In this document: positions 16,741 through 27,220 of the stretch, piece after piece
Layout of the letters: the number at the start of each line of letters is the position of its first letter
Numbering within the stretch: the first letter of the stretch is position 1
Assembly (NCBI GenBank): GCA_032718475.1
Contig: JAUCBJ010005605.1
Coordinates: forward strand, 1 to 29,556
Source: Nemertoderma westbladi
Lineage: Eukaryota > Xenacoelomorpha > Nemertodermatida > Nemertodermatidae
DNA: 29,556 bases
Reading direction: 5' to 3'
Made by a program: the position numbers and the translations under genes
The notes under the pieces: generated by a model
Database searches by the model: none
What the model was told of the DNA's origin: nothing
The model's input: the letters and a program-made list of their open reading frames with translations, nothing else

Positions 16741-18040
16741 TTTAGTAGTAGCCATCTTTATTCTTGTAAATTTTGTACTTCTGTTTGATTGTAAAATTGC
16801 TGATTTCTGCTGTTACTGTTGCTTGATTTATGACTTTTGAATATGATTACTGCTTGAACTGACACTTGATTATTTCTTATTCTTGGCAATGTAGTAAATC
16901 CTAATCAACAATTTCCCTTTCGACTGTCAGACTGTTTGGTAATGCTTGCGCTGATACGGTAATTGCTCACTTTAGCATGTTGGGCTAAGGGTACTGGTAG
17001 GCGTCGCGGGCTCACTGTGGAAGCAACGGAAGGAGAGGTAGAGGATCCAATGTGCGGCAACGCTGGCGGGGGCCAGTAGTTGTGGTCGGGCGAATCAGAG
17101 TGGAGGACCGGGGGCCGGTCGTCATTAGGGCTGTTTGGGGGCTGGCGAACAAGATTTCGTCTCAGTAGTGTAGCACTAGTTTAGTGGGTTTAGCTAGGAA
17201 AACATTTAGCATTAGCTAAATGCTTGGCATTTAGCTTGGGTGACCTTGGCTTATTACACTAGTGCTACGCTAGCTACAAACACCACTAATTCTGTTAATG
17301 TTATTGGTGATTTACTGTTGCTGACGCTGCTTTATGTTGTGTTGTTTAGAAAGTGCCTGATTCTCGATTGTGATGTTTAGATAGGCGCTATTCTCTTGAT
17401 TGTTTCTATTTCTAATTTATGCTTGTTAATTGCTGTTAGGCCAAATAATACAGTATTTAGGCTGTTGCTAGTATAAACTCAGTAGAGTAATTAATTAGTA
17501 ATACACATTCTGGAATACTTAGTAATTAGTATGCAACTCTGTGTATTTGAGACACTGTAATTAACTTTAGCACTTAGAATAAAATTAAGAGTTTGTACAC
17601 TGCATAGCGGAGAATAGTTTGGGTAAATTACGTTTAGAAATACTTTAGGATATTCGATGCTAGGTGGTTATTTGAAAGTAGCGGGTCAGCAGGGTTAAAG
17701 CTGTAGCGAAAGTAGCACAGTAGTGTTTTCGCTGAGTTAAATCAGCGCAAGGTCAAGGTTTCGACATTAGGGCAATTAATATCCCATCCCTTTGCAATAT
17801 TAAAATATTCTCACATTCGACATTGTTCTGCCCAGCAATCTGCTTGTATTTCTCTGTGAAAAGTGAACGCCGAGCGCTAAGTCACCCACACTCGTATTAA
17901 GTAGTTTGGGAAGTCAAATCAGATTTATTGTTTTGGTTATTTCTGTTTGGCTTATAAATTAGAACCTACCAAAAGGAAAGACCACCCTGGGGTGCTTTTA
18001 ACAGTAGACTGTCCTCACTCAGGGTGACATCTTTTAACAT
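16741..18040. other. Non-coding stretch with a hairpin
   Basis: There is no recognisable coding sequence. GTAGCACTAGT near 17168 and ACTAGTGCTAC near 17254 are complementary, with further TTTAGC/GCTAAA repeats between them, giving a possible hairpin of about 100 bp. Confidence 0.45.
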
Positions 18041-18089
18041 AAACCATGGAAGAAAATCACAGGAATTCGAATTTGCACTCCCAAAGAAC

Positions 18090-18409
18090 TGGCAAGTGGT
18101 GCCACTATCATCTTGATCTCATATACAGACCTAGAGTGGGCTTGGATGAAAACCCTACTGAAATATGCAAAAACAATCGAAATTGAGGATTATGATGTGG
18201 AGTCTGCAATCGTGGGGTTCCACAGTTCCCTAGTTGTAATCACAGCTTTTACTGGTTCCTTTGTTGCCTATGGTGCAATGAAAACACTGCTAATGATAAC
18301 AAGAAAAGTCAAGTATATATTTAAGATAGGAACAGCAGCTGGTCACTATGATATGGGAACCATAGTCGTCCTTGCTAGATATCATGATGGCATTGTGATG
18401 CATGCATGA
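18090..18409 (+). pseudogene. Nucleoside phosphorylase-like domain fragment
   Basis: The 98-codon frame, open further upstream from about 18090, reads ATIILISYTDLEWAWMKTLL, DYDVESAIVGFHSSLVVITA, FVAYGAMKTLL and IFKIGTAAGHYDMGTIVVLA. This has the pattern of the PNP/UDP/MTA nucleosidase fold: an opening 'a.iiltA...E..a...ll', then the 'vG..a.....GD.vva' block. The usual '.rtG.G...Aa' loop is altered to AFTGSFVAYGA. It stops after about 110 residues, where the family has about 230-300, so it is a single exon or a broken copy. In animals such domains also occur as N-terminal parts of NLR-like or TPR-containing proteins. Confidence 0.45.
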
Positions 18410-18483
18410 CTTGTATTTGCAGAATAATAATGTCAACGAAAACAAAACAACTCCTTGTCGAAATCAGTCATCACCGAAATCAG

Positions 18484-19274
18484 TCATCGAAACCAGTCAT
18501 CATCTAATTTGCTGGCAGTCATGACTAACTCCATGAATGTATCATGGGAATGGGAGCCGATATCTTGTGTTGCAGATTCATTACCCATATCTTGTATGGG
18601 AATTTGCAGTGTCATAGCAGTGAGAATTGTGTAAAGAGCAGCCAATAAAATGAAATGACCTCTAATGGCATGACTTATTGCCTTCCCTGAAAATATATGT
18701 GGTATAACTTTGGATGGATATATAACTTCGAATATATCTTCTAAGCCGGTCCCAGCCATTAAGTGGCCAATGCAACCCAAGAAACTCATCTCGATATGAA
18801 GGCCACCAAGATGTAGGATAATGGATTTCAAGTTGCTGTTCGTTGGTTCAGATTCAATATAGTGAATGACTTCCACCACAATGGCTGGTCAAATGTAATA
18901 ATCGGTGTAATGTTTTGTTTTTTTGCTTGCTCATAGATGAATGTTAGTGTAGATAAAATGCATGTCATGTTTGTGGGATCCATGTCTATCATGGGAAGAA
19001 AATGAACTGATGATTGGCCCGGGTATTCGCCTTTGTGAAGCTGCTGCATTATGCTTAACCATGCTGGTCTATTCTGTCTAAGCAGTAATGAAATGGACCC
19101 CAGTGCATCTATATGACATGTATCATCTTCATATGAGGCAGAACTTAATTGTTTATATATGAGATTTTGGATAAATTCTAAATTTACGCTGTTGCAGCCT
19201 TTTACTGTTAACACAGTGATGTCATTGTCTTCTTCACCGAATTGTTTGTTGCACAAAGGACAACATTCACCCAT
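18484..19274 (-). pseudogene. Conserved uncharacterised protein (DQPLWWK family), one frameshift
   Basis: The ATG at 19274 opens a frame with MGECCPLCNKQFGEEDND (possible zinc-binding cysteines), then PMIDMDPTNMTCILSTL and IITFDQPLWWKS. After a shift near 18850 it continues EVIHYIESEPTNSNLKSI, LGGLHIEMSFLGCIGHLMAG, YPSKVIPHIFSGKAISHAIR and GHFILLAALYTILTAMTL. I recognise the 'TFDQPLWWKA...LGGFH.eMSFLG.IGhlM..sGl' pattern as a widespread uncharacterised family in cnidarians and other marine invertebrates. Its function is unknown and its repetitive occurrence suggests a link to mobile DNA. The acidic positions in DQPLWWK and the GGLHIEMS histidine would be worth testing as a nuclease-like core. 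Confidence 0.6.
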
Positions 19275-20035
19275 TGTATCACCACTTATCTAGGACGCCG
19301 ATGTGCTCATACTACTTTTTTTTTATTAATCTTCACTATAATAATGTCAGTGTCATGACAAAGTACAAGGTACTAGTTTCTGCTAATTGGGTATGTATAT
19401 TAGGGTGAGGCTGATGCCCCGATGTTTCCAAAACTGCTGACTTTTTTATAGTAGTGCCTTTTGGTGGAAAAAGTAGTCTGACAAGTTTTCAGGAATTTCT
19501 GACAACATTTACCTCTACCACAATTGCACTGAAGTTTTGACAATCTGTCCCGATTATGTGGTGCTTAGTGTCTAATCTCTATTAGTAATAAATACCCAAT
19601 ACCTTAATTTTAGGCTCTATTTCAGCATTAGATTATTTATTCTACCCATTTAAATCAATTTATTGAATATGAAAATGAGTTGAATAGAATTTAAGTTGGA
19701 ATATTAAAAATAATACTGGTATATATGGACAATTCTTATTATTGTAGTAAATGTATACCCTTAATGCAATAATATCTTTACAGCCAAGTATAATTTCAAT
19801 TAGAATTTCAACTAGAATTTCAACATAACACTTGTAACTAAAATATACTTAAACCAAATAGTTTTCTAGCAACTAACAAGTTATTTCAAAGTAATGGTTT
19901 AAATAGTTCAAAGATGCATTCCTATTGTTAAAAGATGCAGGAACCATGATTCCGAAGACTTATGTCTTTTGCGCTGATTGGGCAATCGAGCTCTGTCATT
20001 CTCAACCACCTGTAATACGTCTTAGTATCTGCCCT
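19275..20035. other. Non-coding stretch
   Basis: AT-rich sequence without a coding frame or repeat that I could recognise. It separates two minus-strand relics and may contain decayed parts of either. Confidence 0.4.
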
Positions 20036-20050
20036 CTATTCTTGTTCAGC

Positions 20051-20182
20051 ACTGGCATTTCTGACACGTTTAACAACCTTTACAGCCTCAATATAAATGG
20101 GATTGGTAACCCAATCACTGGCATTTCTGACACGTTTAACAACCTTTACAGCCTCAATATAAATGGGATTGGTAACCCAATC
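20051..20182. repeat. Exact 66-bp tandem duplication in coding sequence
   Basis: The block starting ACTGGCATTTCTGACACG at 20051 is repeated without change at 20117. It is 22 codons long (DWVTNPIYIEAVKVVKRVRNAS twice) and keeps the frame. Confidence 0.95.
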
Positions 20183-20664
20183 ATCAACAGGAAAGCTAAG
20201 GAAATGTGAGTTTATTCCTAAGATATGAAATAGGTACCAGGATGAGGAAGTCACAAATGATGAAAGTGTGGCATTTTCATGGAGTTGAGGTAGTATTGGC
20301 TTACCAAATCCCAATCCATGACGATTGCTGAAAGAATCACCCTTGTCTAGATGAATGAGGGTATTCACAATATCCTTCTTTTCACCAGAAGAGACATTAT
20401 CACTGAATAATGAAAATAGAATCATCTCCTCACTAAGATACCAGGTATGATTTTGAAATGCCTTAATAGCTGATTGAGCAATTTCGTTATCAGAATATTT
20501 AAGAAGTGACTCATAGTTTTAAATCATTTACCGCAGAATCCTCTATAATACTGGCTGTATACCACCATGGTATATAAACACAAGTCGACAAACCAACGCA
20601 CTTTCTCGAGCTGTCCTGGTGCAAAAATTTGATTTTTTGGGAGTTCCTCAAGAATCTTTGATTT

Positions 20665-20725
20665 TAAGTTAATTAGTTAAGTTAAGTTAATTTAAGTTAA
20701 GTTTTAGTTAAGTTAATTTTTAGAC
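20665..20725. repeat. TTAAGTTAA simple repeat
   Basis: Repeated TTAAGTTAA, GTTAAGTT and TTAATTTAAG units form a low-complexity stretch between two pieces of the conserved-protein relic. Confidence 0.8.
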
Positions 20726-21268
20726 AATTAACAATTTAACCATCAATCTGGCTTTGTTACATGCTCCAGGCCTCTGAATGGTGAGGTCAGCCTGATTTGG
20801 ATTGCCATCTAAGTACATGACAACTAACTGAAGCAGTTCTTTGTAGTCTCCTCTAATCAGTGAGTTTTGATCAGAAGACTCTAGCAATCGTTTGCAAAAG
20901 TCAAGGACTTCTTCTGTTCGTTCATTCCTTGGTGAGTAGTTCAGATTGGAGTGGTCAGATGTTGTTAACCTTTGGAAGTTGTCTCTATGTTGTTGAAATA
21001 TTATAGTTTCTGGTGCTTAGTAAGTTTCTATCTTTAAACGGTCCCAAACATGTGTGAGCACTATCTCTCCAATCTCACACAATCTCTTCCCAGCTTCTGT
21101 TGCATCGAAACACAAGCTGCAGTAATTCCACCAGTATTAACAGATGTGGTATCGAATACCATAGTAATCTAATGCTATCTTCGCAGTTCCAAGAAGATAA
21201 TAATTTCATACTTGCAGATGATATCATTTCTCCGGAAGAATCAGTACTTTGTGGGGCGAGCCACGAAG

Positions 21269-21725
21269 TTGGCGGAGCCTTAGCGAATTGACACTGTTAG
21301 GGGGTGGGTCAATTTATGCAAATAGTTGTCGTCGTCGTCGTCGTCGTCGTTGTCGTCGTCGTCGTTGTCGTCGTCGTTACGATTTTGACATGCTAATAAC
21401 TTTGTCGGATTTAAAGCTGCCAAGTTGAAAATTTGTAGGTATCAATATGAGCAAAAGTTGAGATTTTTGAGAGACTTTCAGACACCATCAGTGCAATGGT
21501 CTCCCGCTAGAGGGCCACATGTCTAAACATTAAATGCCCTCCCATTTCTTTGCTTTTAATCCGTTTAAGCTGAAACTTGGCAGATATGTATTAGACCATT
21601 AGCTGTGACTTTCAAAGGAGGCGAATCCATCTGCAGTTCTCCAGTCTGCCGCTAGAGGGCCAACGTGACTATTTGCATAAATTGACCTACCCCCTAACAG
21701 TGTCAATTCGCTAAGGCTCTGCCAA
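21269..21725. mobile_element. Foldback (MITE-like) element with 58-bp arms
   Basis: TTGGCGGAGCCTTAGCGAAT... at 21269-21327 is the inverted complement of 21667-21725, with a couple of mismatches. Weaker matching extends outward (ACGAAGTTGG against CCAACTTCGT). The interior carries a GTC-rich microsatellite at 21328-21377 and two GCTAGAGGGCC boxes (about 21504 and 21650). It has no coding sequence. No target-site duplication was established, so the ends are approximate. Confidence 0.75.
21328..21377. repeat. GTC (CGT) microsatellite
   Basis: About 16 GTC units with two GTT interruptions, immediately inside the left arm of the foldback element. Confidence 0.95.
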
Positions 21726-21749
21726 CTTCGTGCTGCGCGAAGTCCCCAC

Positions 21750-22404
21750 TTCGTGTGTTGGTAATGCAGGAACACCTAACAACTTAATTCCAGTTTCTCC
21801 AGAGATTAGAACTGGTAAACATTCTATGATAAATACAATACGAATACCAACAAACCTGAGGTGGATTCGAAAGGCCTACATTCTAAAGTAGTTATATATA
21901 TTTCCCACACATTCAATCCAGAGGTCCAGGAATTCAACTAGTCAGAGAGCCGATCACATGTGGGAGGGAACTAATTTATGGACCATACGAAACGAGTTGT
22001 GCTTATGATTTCGAAATGGTGGGATTGCTTGAGGTGTGAACATCAAATAACTTCAATGGTAATAATTGGTCAGGAGGTGTCTACATCTAACATGGACGTG
22101 TGTGTAACATGGGGTAAAGTGAACTGAAAAATTGAGGTTTTTATATTTTTTCACAATTTGAATAACACATTTATAAAATTGTAATGCCTTATATTAAGCA
22201 CTGTATCATCCATCTAATTGTCGAAGTAACTCTGCAGTCATAATTGACCCATTAAATGGGTAAATTATGCTTTTTTTTAATCGAAAAAGTAGTTCACTTT
22301 ACCCCCTATAAGGGATAAAATGCACGAGCTATACAATTACTATATATTTCACTTGACCCCACATATATGAAATGTTAGGGGTGAAGTGAACTATCTAAGA
22401 AGTT
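21750..22404. other. Non-coding stretch with three GGGGTAAAGTGAAC boxes
   Basis: GGGGTAAAGTGAACTG at about 22112, its inverted form GTTCACTTTACCCC at about 22292 and a direct variant GGGGTGAAGTGAACTATC at about 22378 look like remnants of an inverted-repeat element. I recognise no coding sequence. Confidence 0.5.
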
Positions 22405-22740
22405 TTATAAAAACGCCATGAGCCTTTTAAAGCTCATGGAGTGAGGTATAATCAATGCAGTTCGAATCAATAGTTTCAAATTCCATGGATGACAAGTTAA
22501 CGACAATTCAAATTTAAATTCAAATAAAGCTTGCCAAAAAATCCATCCATTAGTGGTAACACCATATAAGGCACAGGCACCTGATGGCCCACCTTCCATA
22601 TTCACCATATAAAATATTTCCTTGATAGAAAAGGATGTTTGGTACTGGTGGTGCCAGCATGGATTCGGTCCAGAGTTGCCTCCCAATTGTAAATACTGCA
22701 GTGGAATGATGGTGCTAGTCCAGATCACTAAAGAGATCAT
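22405..22740 (-). pseudogene. Unrecognised 111-codon open frame
   Basis: The frame is open, with an internal stretch IFYMVNMEGGPSGACALYGV and a tryptophan-containing NGWIFWQALFEF segment. I know no family for it. It lies between repeats, so a decayed transposon ORF or chance are both possible. Confidence 0.2.
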
Positions 22741-22955
22741 CTATGTAATGTTCTATTGGAAGTGCAACCATAACAACTTTCGGGAAGTCAACTATAACTG
22801 TACACACTAATGATCCTGGTGATTATCTCGGGTTGAGTGGTGGGCTAAGCCACAGAACCGCTTTCGGTTCAGCTGTCCTAGTATGATAAGGATTAAATCG
22901 GTTTCAAATTGGCAACCAGCTCTCTCTGGCAGTGCATACTGTCACTAACTAACTA

Positions 22956-23325
22956 GGTTCATTGTGTCAAGTACAATGCACACATCTCCAACCAGACACT
23001 ATATAACATTGGAGGTGTCTCATTGGTTCCCCCAAGCTTGACACTAGAACAAAATAGCCTCCGCTTTGCAGGACATTGCTTTCGCCGTGAGGACCAGCCA
23101 GTGCATAATCTTGTACTTTGGCAGCCTCATGGAGTGAATAAGCATGGTGGACAGCCCATGACTTTCTTGAGACGCATCTTAAAGGACACTGGCCTTGAAG
23201 ATGCGGATGATCTAGCAAATTTCATGGAGTAGGGAGTTGAGGGAGTTGTGGCGGCGCAATTTTGTCGACAAGCCGGCACAGCATTCTTAAAAATGCAGCT
23301 GCAATGCAGCATGCCGATACTAGTA
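22956..23325 (+). mobile_element. 5'-truncated RTE copy (3' end)
   Basis: The 370 bp match the 3' end of the RTE element on the opposite strand (8320 to 7952) closely. They include the LTLEQNSLRFAGHCFRREDQ coding block, the AAAATGCAGCTGCAATGCAG 3' segment and a final (TAG) tail CTAGTAGTAGT. Truncation at the 5' side is the usual result of incomplete reverse transcription. A small duplication (GGGAGTTGAGGGAGTTG) near 23230 disrupts its reading frame. Confidence 0.9.
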
Positions 23326-23880
23326 GTAGTGTTACCTGTACCTAAACTTAATAGCATCAACTCTGTCAAGGAGTAATTGAAGCTGTGTTGTTAGTGACAG
23401 TGAGATGAACTGCATCATTGATGGAAATTGTGTAAACCAGAGCTTCTTTGGTTTGTTTTCAACCCTTATTGAACCCTGGTTTGATAATGTAAAAATCAAT
23501 TTATCTGATATATGATACTTTCCACCAATTTATATTATATGTCCCTAAAAACTTGAGTCACTGAGGCTGCAGGTGAGCTAGATTATAACTTCTGGGGGTT
23601 TAACCAGACGGAGTGGCTAAGAGTCCTTGATATCATTCTCCTATCTAAATGAAGTCATTTTTAACCCAAAGCCAATTGAAAGACAGCGAATCAGTACATG
23701 TATGGGAAAACTCATCAGTCTGGCAATGAAACTTCAGCTGGTCTCACCTACCATAGTAGCATAGTTCATGAAATACATAATTTTTAAAGATTATGACTAA
23801 GTTTTGGACAATAGTTTCTGTGCAAATGATTGTTGACGATATTAGATTCAATGATATTCAGAGCAAGGATGGTCCTCAAG
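23326..23880. other. Non-coding stretch
   Basis: No coding frame, structured RNA or repeat was recognised. Confidence 0.4.
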
Positions 23881-24300
23881 TAACCTCTTTGTTGAACATT
23901 GAACTACTTGGTACCACAATGCACAATCTTTTCATACCTATTATGGGCTGCTTACAACACTATAAGTGACCTACTTCCAATAATCACGGAGTTCATACTA
24001 CCTGGTATCACAACCATTTCAGACCTATGGGCTGCTTACAAAACTATAAGTGGACCTACTTCCAATAATCACTGAGTGCATACTATCTGGCACCATAATG
24101 ATTTCAGACCTATGGGGTGCTTACAACGATGATCAACTCAACATCTCACTGTAAACCACAGGTGCATTGCGGTAATCATGTTGAGAATAAGATCAAGTTC
24201 TGGCATAGAGAGTGAATAAGAAGAACTGTGGAACTGCTAGATCTCAGCTTGTTAGCCAGCCATCTGAAAGAAATCATGTGGAGAATGAAGTTGGGAAAAA
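23881..24300 (+). pseudogene. Merlin (IS1595/ISXO2-like) transposase relic
   Basis: The plus strand encodes LLPIITEFILPGITTISDLW followed by AAYKTIS, matching LLPIIQEYIHPNTIIMSDLW plus AAYNGI of the intact Merlin transposase at 28111-27221. It is followed downstream by HLTVNH and HVENKIKFWHRE, which match HETVNH and QSVENMWMRAKK (the glutamate region). The catalytic aspartate segment is present three times as an 84-85 bp tandem repeat. Stops and shifts make it inactive. Confidence 0.8.
23900..24130. repeat. 84-bp tandem triplication
   Basis: ATGGGCTGCTTACAA (third copy ATGGGGTGCTTACAA) recurs at 23943, 24027 and 24112, with CTACTTCCAATAATCAC between. The period is 84-85 bp, that is 28 codons. 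Confidence 0.88.
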
Positions 24301-26166
24301 AACCCATTGCAGAATCTGATTACACAAACTGTTGTAAAGTACACTGTGACTGTCTGATTTATTGAATCAAAAGTATATTATATAATCTCATCTTAATATA
24401 ATATACTTTACTAGCTAAATTATTTTAATATTTTTTTAAGAGCTACCTTATTTTAACAATTATGAGCTCTATGGGCTGAAATAAATAAAGAATATTGTTA
24501 TTATTATACCGGTACCATACCTACACTCGCACTACCACATTATGTAACAATGTAACTGAAAGCAATATGAACTGATCAACTCAATTTGTCTAATAATAAT
24601 TGTCTAAGTTATCGATATATTATCTACTGTACTGTACTGTACAGTAGTTACTTTTAGTTACAGTAGTACATTTTTCCTTAGAAAATGAAAAAGTTTATAG
24701 TCTTCGGTTTTCAGAGTTGATATGGGTAAGAACAAAATCCGTTATTATCCCAGTACTTGTATGACATGGAATAAGATCCAAATAATCAGTCGGTTTCCCA
24801 GTTTCCCATGCCACCCGCCCAGTAGGCAGCCAGGTACTTAGATTATCACAATTGAGATGCAGAAGATTATAGCAAACAGGCAGTCCAGCGATCCTGAAAA
24901 AACGACGGCTGTCAGCTGATCAGTAGGTTTCGCCCCAATGGGGGCTTTTAAGAACCATCGGCCTATTTCCTTTGTAAACTATTTTTGAACTCTAAACATT
25001 ATTAACACATTTTACCGCCCACAACGCATGAAGTGAAGAATATGTAGTCTTAGCGTATTCCTCTGTAGAGTATACATGTATAGGATACATTAGTGTTGAA
25101 AGCATTTGATGGAATGAAACGCGTAGTGGATTAACTCAACTATCTTAGATTGATAATGTGTCTCTCATCATGGTATTCAGTAGGCGATAAGATCCTATCC
25201 TACCTTAGGGATTTAACCAAAGGTCAGAAGCAAATAAAGAACAGAATCTGTAAAACTGATCCCTAGTCTAATCTCTGAAATATCTGCTTTAAAAAAAAGA
25301 CTTATCTCAATACATTCACTGCACTAATATCCTAATACATGAGATTGTTGCTGCAGTTAAAAATCCTGCCTTGCGGTGTTATATTAATTATTTCTTATAG
25401 ATTATTCTCCAGTAAAGGTTCTTACGCCATCTAGTGCTATTATACCTATATTTGAACTGATCTGTTTAGTTGAAAATATCAATGGAGTGAGTGATCTCCC
25501 ATTGGCCCAAATTATTCTATTAGCCTTTACCTAGTATATAGTATTCATTGTTGTTTATCCAACCACTTGTAATCAGAGCACTGCTGAGGAATTACCTTTC
25601 TCATGCAGACGTCTCAACCGCCGGTCAGATTACTGACAAGTGGTGTTTATTACATGTCTTATGTATCAATGTCTTAAGTATAATTGTTTTAAGTTAATTA
25701 TATTTGCCCTTGTAATCTCATTATTATTATTGATGTTCTGTCATTAAACTTAATTTGCTCTCTTATTGTTTATTATACCGCCGATATTACGTAATCAAGG
25801 AGGTTTACACGCGCCATACCAGGTGCGTCTTTGCAATTAAGTATCAGTGATAATCTGGACAATTGTAATAGATACGTGTGTTGTTCTATCTCTGACTTAC
25901 TAAATAATTAATATGTGGCGATATACCAGACCATTAATATAAGAAAGGCCCTTATTATTAATTGTATCACGATTGAGAGTTGTTATAAATTAATTATGAT
26001 AGAAATATTTATATAATTATACATAAAGACAAGTCACTAAACGTTTCCCCTAAAGGGAAACACAAACACCGAACTTGAGGAGTCCTTACAGAATTTATTA
26101 GTCAGCCATTATTATACTTTGTTGTCACACCCTCCCGGTATAGTATTTCAGTTAAATACAATAGAT
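24301..26166. other. Long non-coding stretch
   Basis: AT-rich and without any coding frame, RNA gene or element I can support. A small palindromic run (CTGTACTGTACTGTACAG) lies near 24628-24645 and a hairpin GTTTCCC/GGGAAAC near 26042-26060. Confidence 0.4.
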
Positions 26167-26272
26167 AATCAAATACCGTATCGAACCAAATAAGTTATAG
26201 AGTAAATCAATACATGAGAAATCAAATACCGTATCGAACCAAATAAGTTATAGAGTAAATCAATACATGAGA
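26167..26272. repeat. 53-bp exact tandem duplication
   Basis: AATCAAATACCGTATCGAAC begins at 26167 and again at 26220, and the two 53-bp units are identical. Confidence 0.93.
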
Positions 26273-26341
26273 AGGAAAGGAAAGGGAAGTGATCGATACA
26301 GTGAGCGGTCCTTGTGGACAGGTACACTAGCGCAATTCCGT

Positions 26342-26614
26342 TTATTGTATCAGACCGGCAGTTACATGAGCCCTGAATGCATAGATTCTCTGCATGGACT
26401 CAAACAAGTCAAAAATATATGAAATTGAGATTGGAAGAACATAATTTACTAAAAGCGCTAACAGGGATCCCAGAGCAAAAAAGGCAGAAGATGAACATAA
26501 GATGAAGATGGGTGTTACATACAGCAATAATAAGTAAACTGGGTCTCCCGATGACTTTAGTGGATATCTACCATTATTGTCTGGGAAGTAATCCTGAAAG
26601 TACAAGTAAATCAT
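26342..26614 (-). other. Hydrophobic open frame, unrecognised
   Basis: Ninety codons include YLLLLYVTPIFILCSSSAFF and LGSLLALLVNYVLPISISYI, which look like two membrane segments. I cannot assign a family and cannot rule out chance. It could be an exon of a host membrane protein; no clear splice sites were established. Confidence 0.2.
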
Positions 26615-26965
26615 CTAAAACCCACCCACTAATTGTGAAACTGTATGACCGTTAAGCCAAACTCGGCTACCAAGAACCATAGGTACCTCCCAAAGGATGT
26701 CTGTCTATGTTACCGAGCATTTGACACCTCGTCAGGTGGAAATCCACAGGCAAATGATAAGTGATAGCGCTAAAATGTCAACATCTTATCACACACAGTG
26801 AGTTTTAAAAGGGTCAGTCACGAAAAAAATTATCCACTAAAACTAATTGCAGAATTTGATAATAGGCATTAATACATTAATAAAAATCCAAATTTTAAAA
26901 TATTTCATCGAGGGCTTTTTTTTTAATCGCTATTTTTCACTTTTTTATGAAAATTACAAGTAGTA
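26615..26965. other. Non-coding flank of the Merlin element
   Basis: No gene recognised. T-rich and A-rich runs increase toward the Merlin boundary. Confidence 0.4.
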
Positions 26966-26973
26966 ATTTTTTT
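26966..26973. repeat. Merlin target-site duplication, left copy
   Basis: ATTTTTTT is repeated at 28259-28266. Merlin elements make 8-9 bp duplications. The low complexity of the sequence weakens the evidence, but the position is exact at both ends. Confidence 0.7.
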
Positions 26974-27000
26974 GGTACTTTTGCACTTTAGGTCCCCACC
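26974..27000 (+). repeat. Merlin left terminal inverted repeat
   Basis: GGTACTTTTGCACTTTAGGT and the following CCCCACC complement 28232-28258 exactly. Confidence 0.92.
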
Positions 27001-27220
27001 CCTAGATTTTTTTTGTGTGTGTTTTTTATGCAAATTACACTACTACAAGGTTAGTGTGACTATCTAGGAACATTTTTGGTATAAAAAATGTTAGATTATG
27101 TTGCACCCCCGATCAACCCTAACCCAAAACAAAAAGGTTTATTTATTTATTTTTATTTAAAATAGTCAAGCGTTAAATCATTTTATGTAATTAAATAGCT
27201 AAAAAAAAGTACCGGTAAAT

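Larger units (their letters stand above)
20036..21120 (-). pseudogene. Second conserved uncharacterised protein family, broken
   Basis: Ordered pieces on the minus strand are LCFDATEAGKRLCEIGEIVL (about 21118), then LIRGDYKELLQLVVMYLDG and IQRPGACNKARLMVKLL (20735-21034), then LEKVRWFVDLCLYTMVVY (20640-20530), then AFQNHTWYLSEEMILFSLF, NATLSSFVTSSSWYLFHILG and DDWVTNPIYIEAVKVVKRV (20518-20036). They match, in this order, a repetitive invertebrate family with '.R.DYrELL.L...fLG...PGa.hhARWM.kaiY...lWYLSEEl' and a 'V.NdaAERGv' tail. Function unknown. Stops and shifts separate the pieces, and a duplication repeats 22 codons near the end. Confidence 0.6.

Noticed and set aside
21495-21660. CTCF-like GCTAGAGGGCC boxes as insulator sites
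   Set aside because: The match to the vertebrate consensus is incomplete, and the boxes lie within a repeat element.
22967-23369. Minus-strand open frames of 80-83 codons
   Set aside because: They are antisense to the RTE 3' fragment.
26042-26060. GTTTCCC/GGGAAAC hairpin as a terminator
   Set aside because: There is no gene beside it, and intrinsic terminators of bacterial type do not apply in this context.
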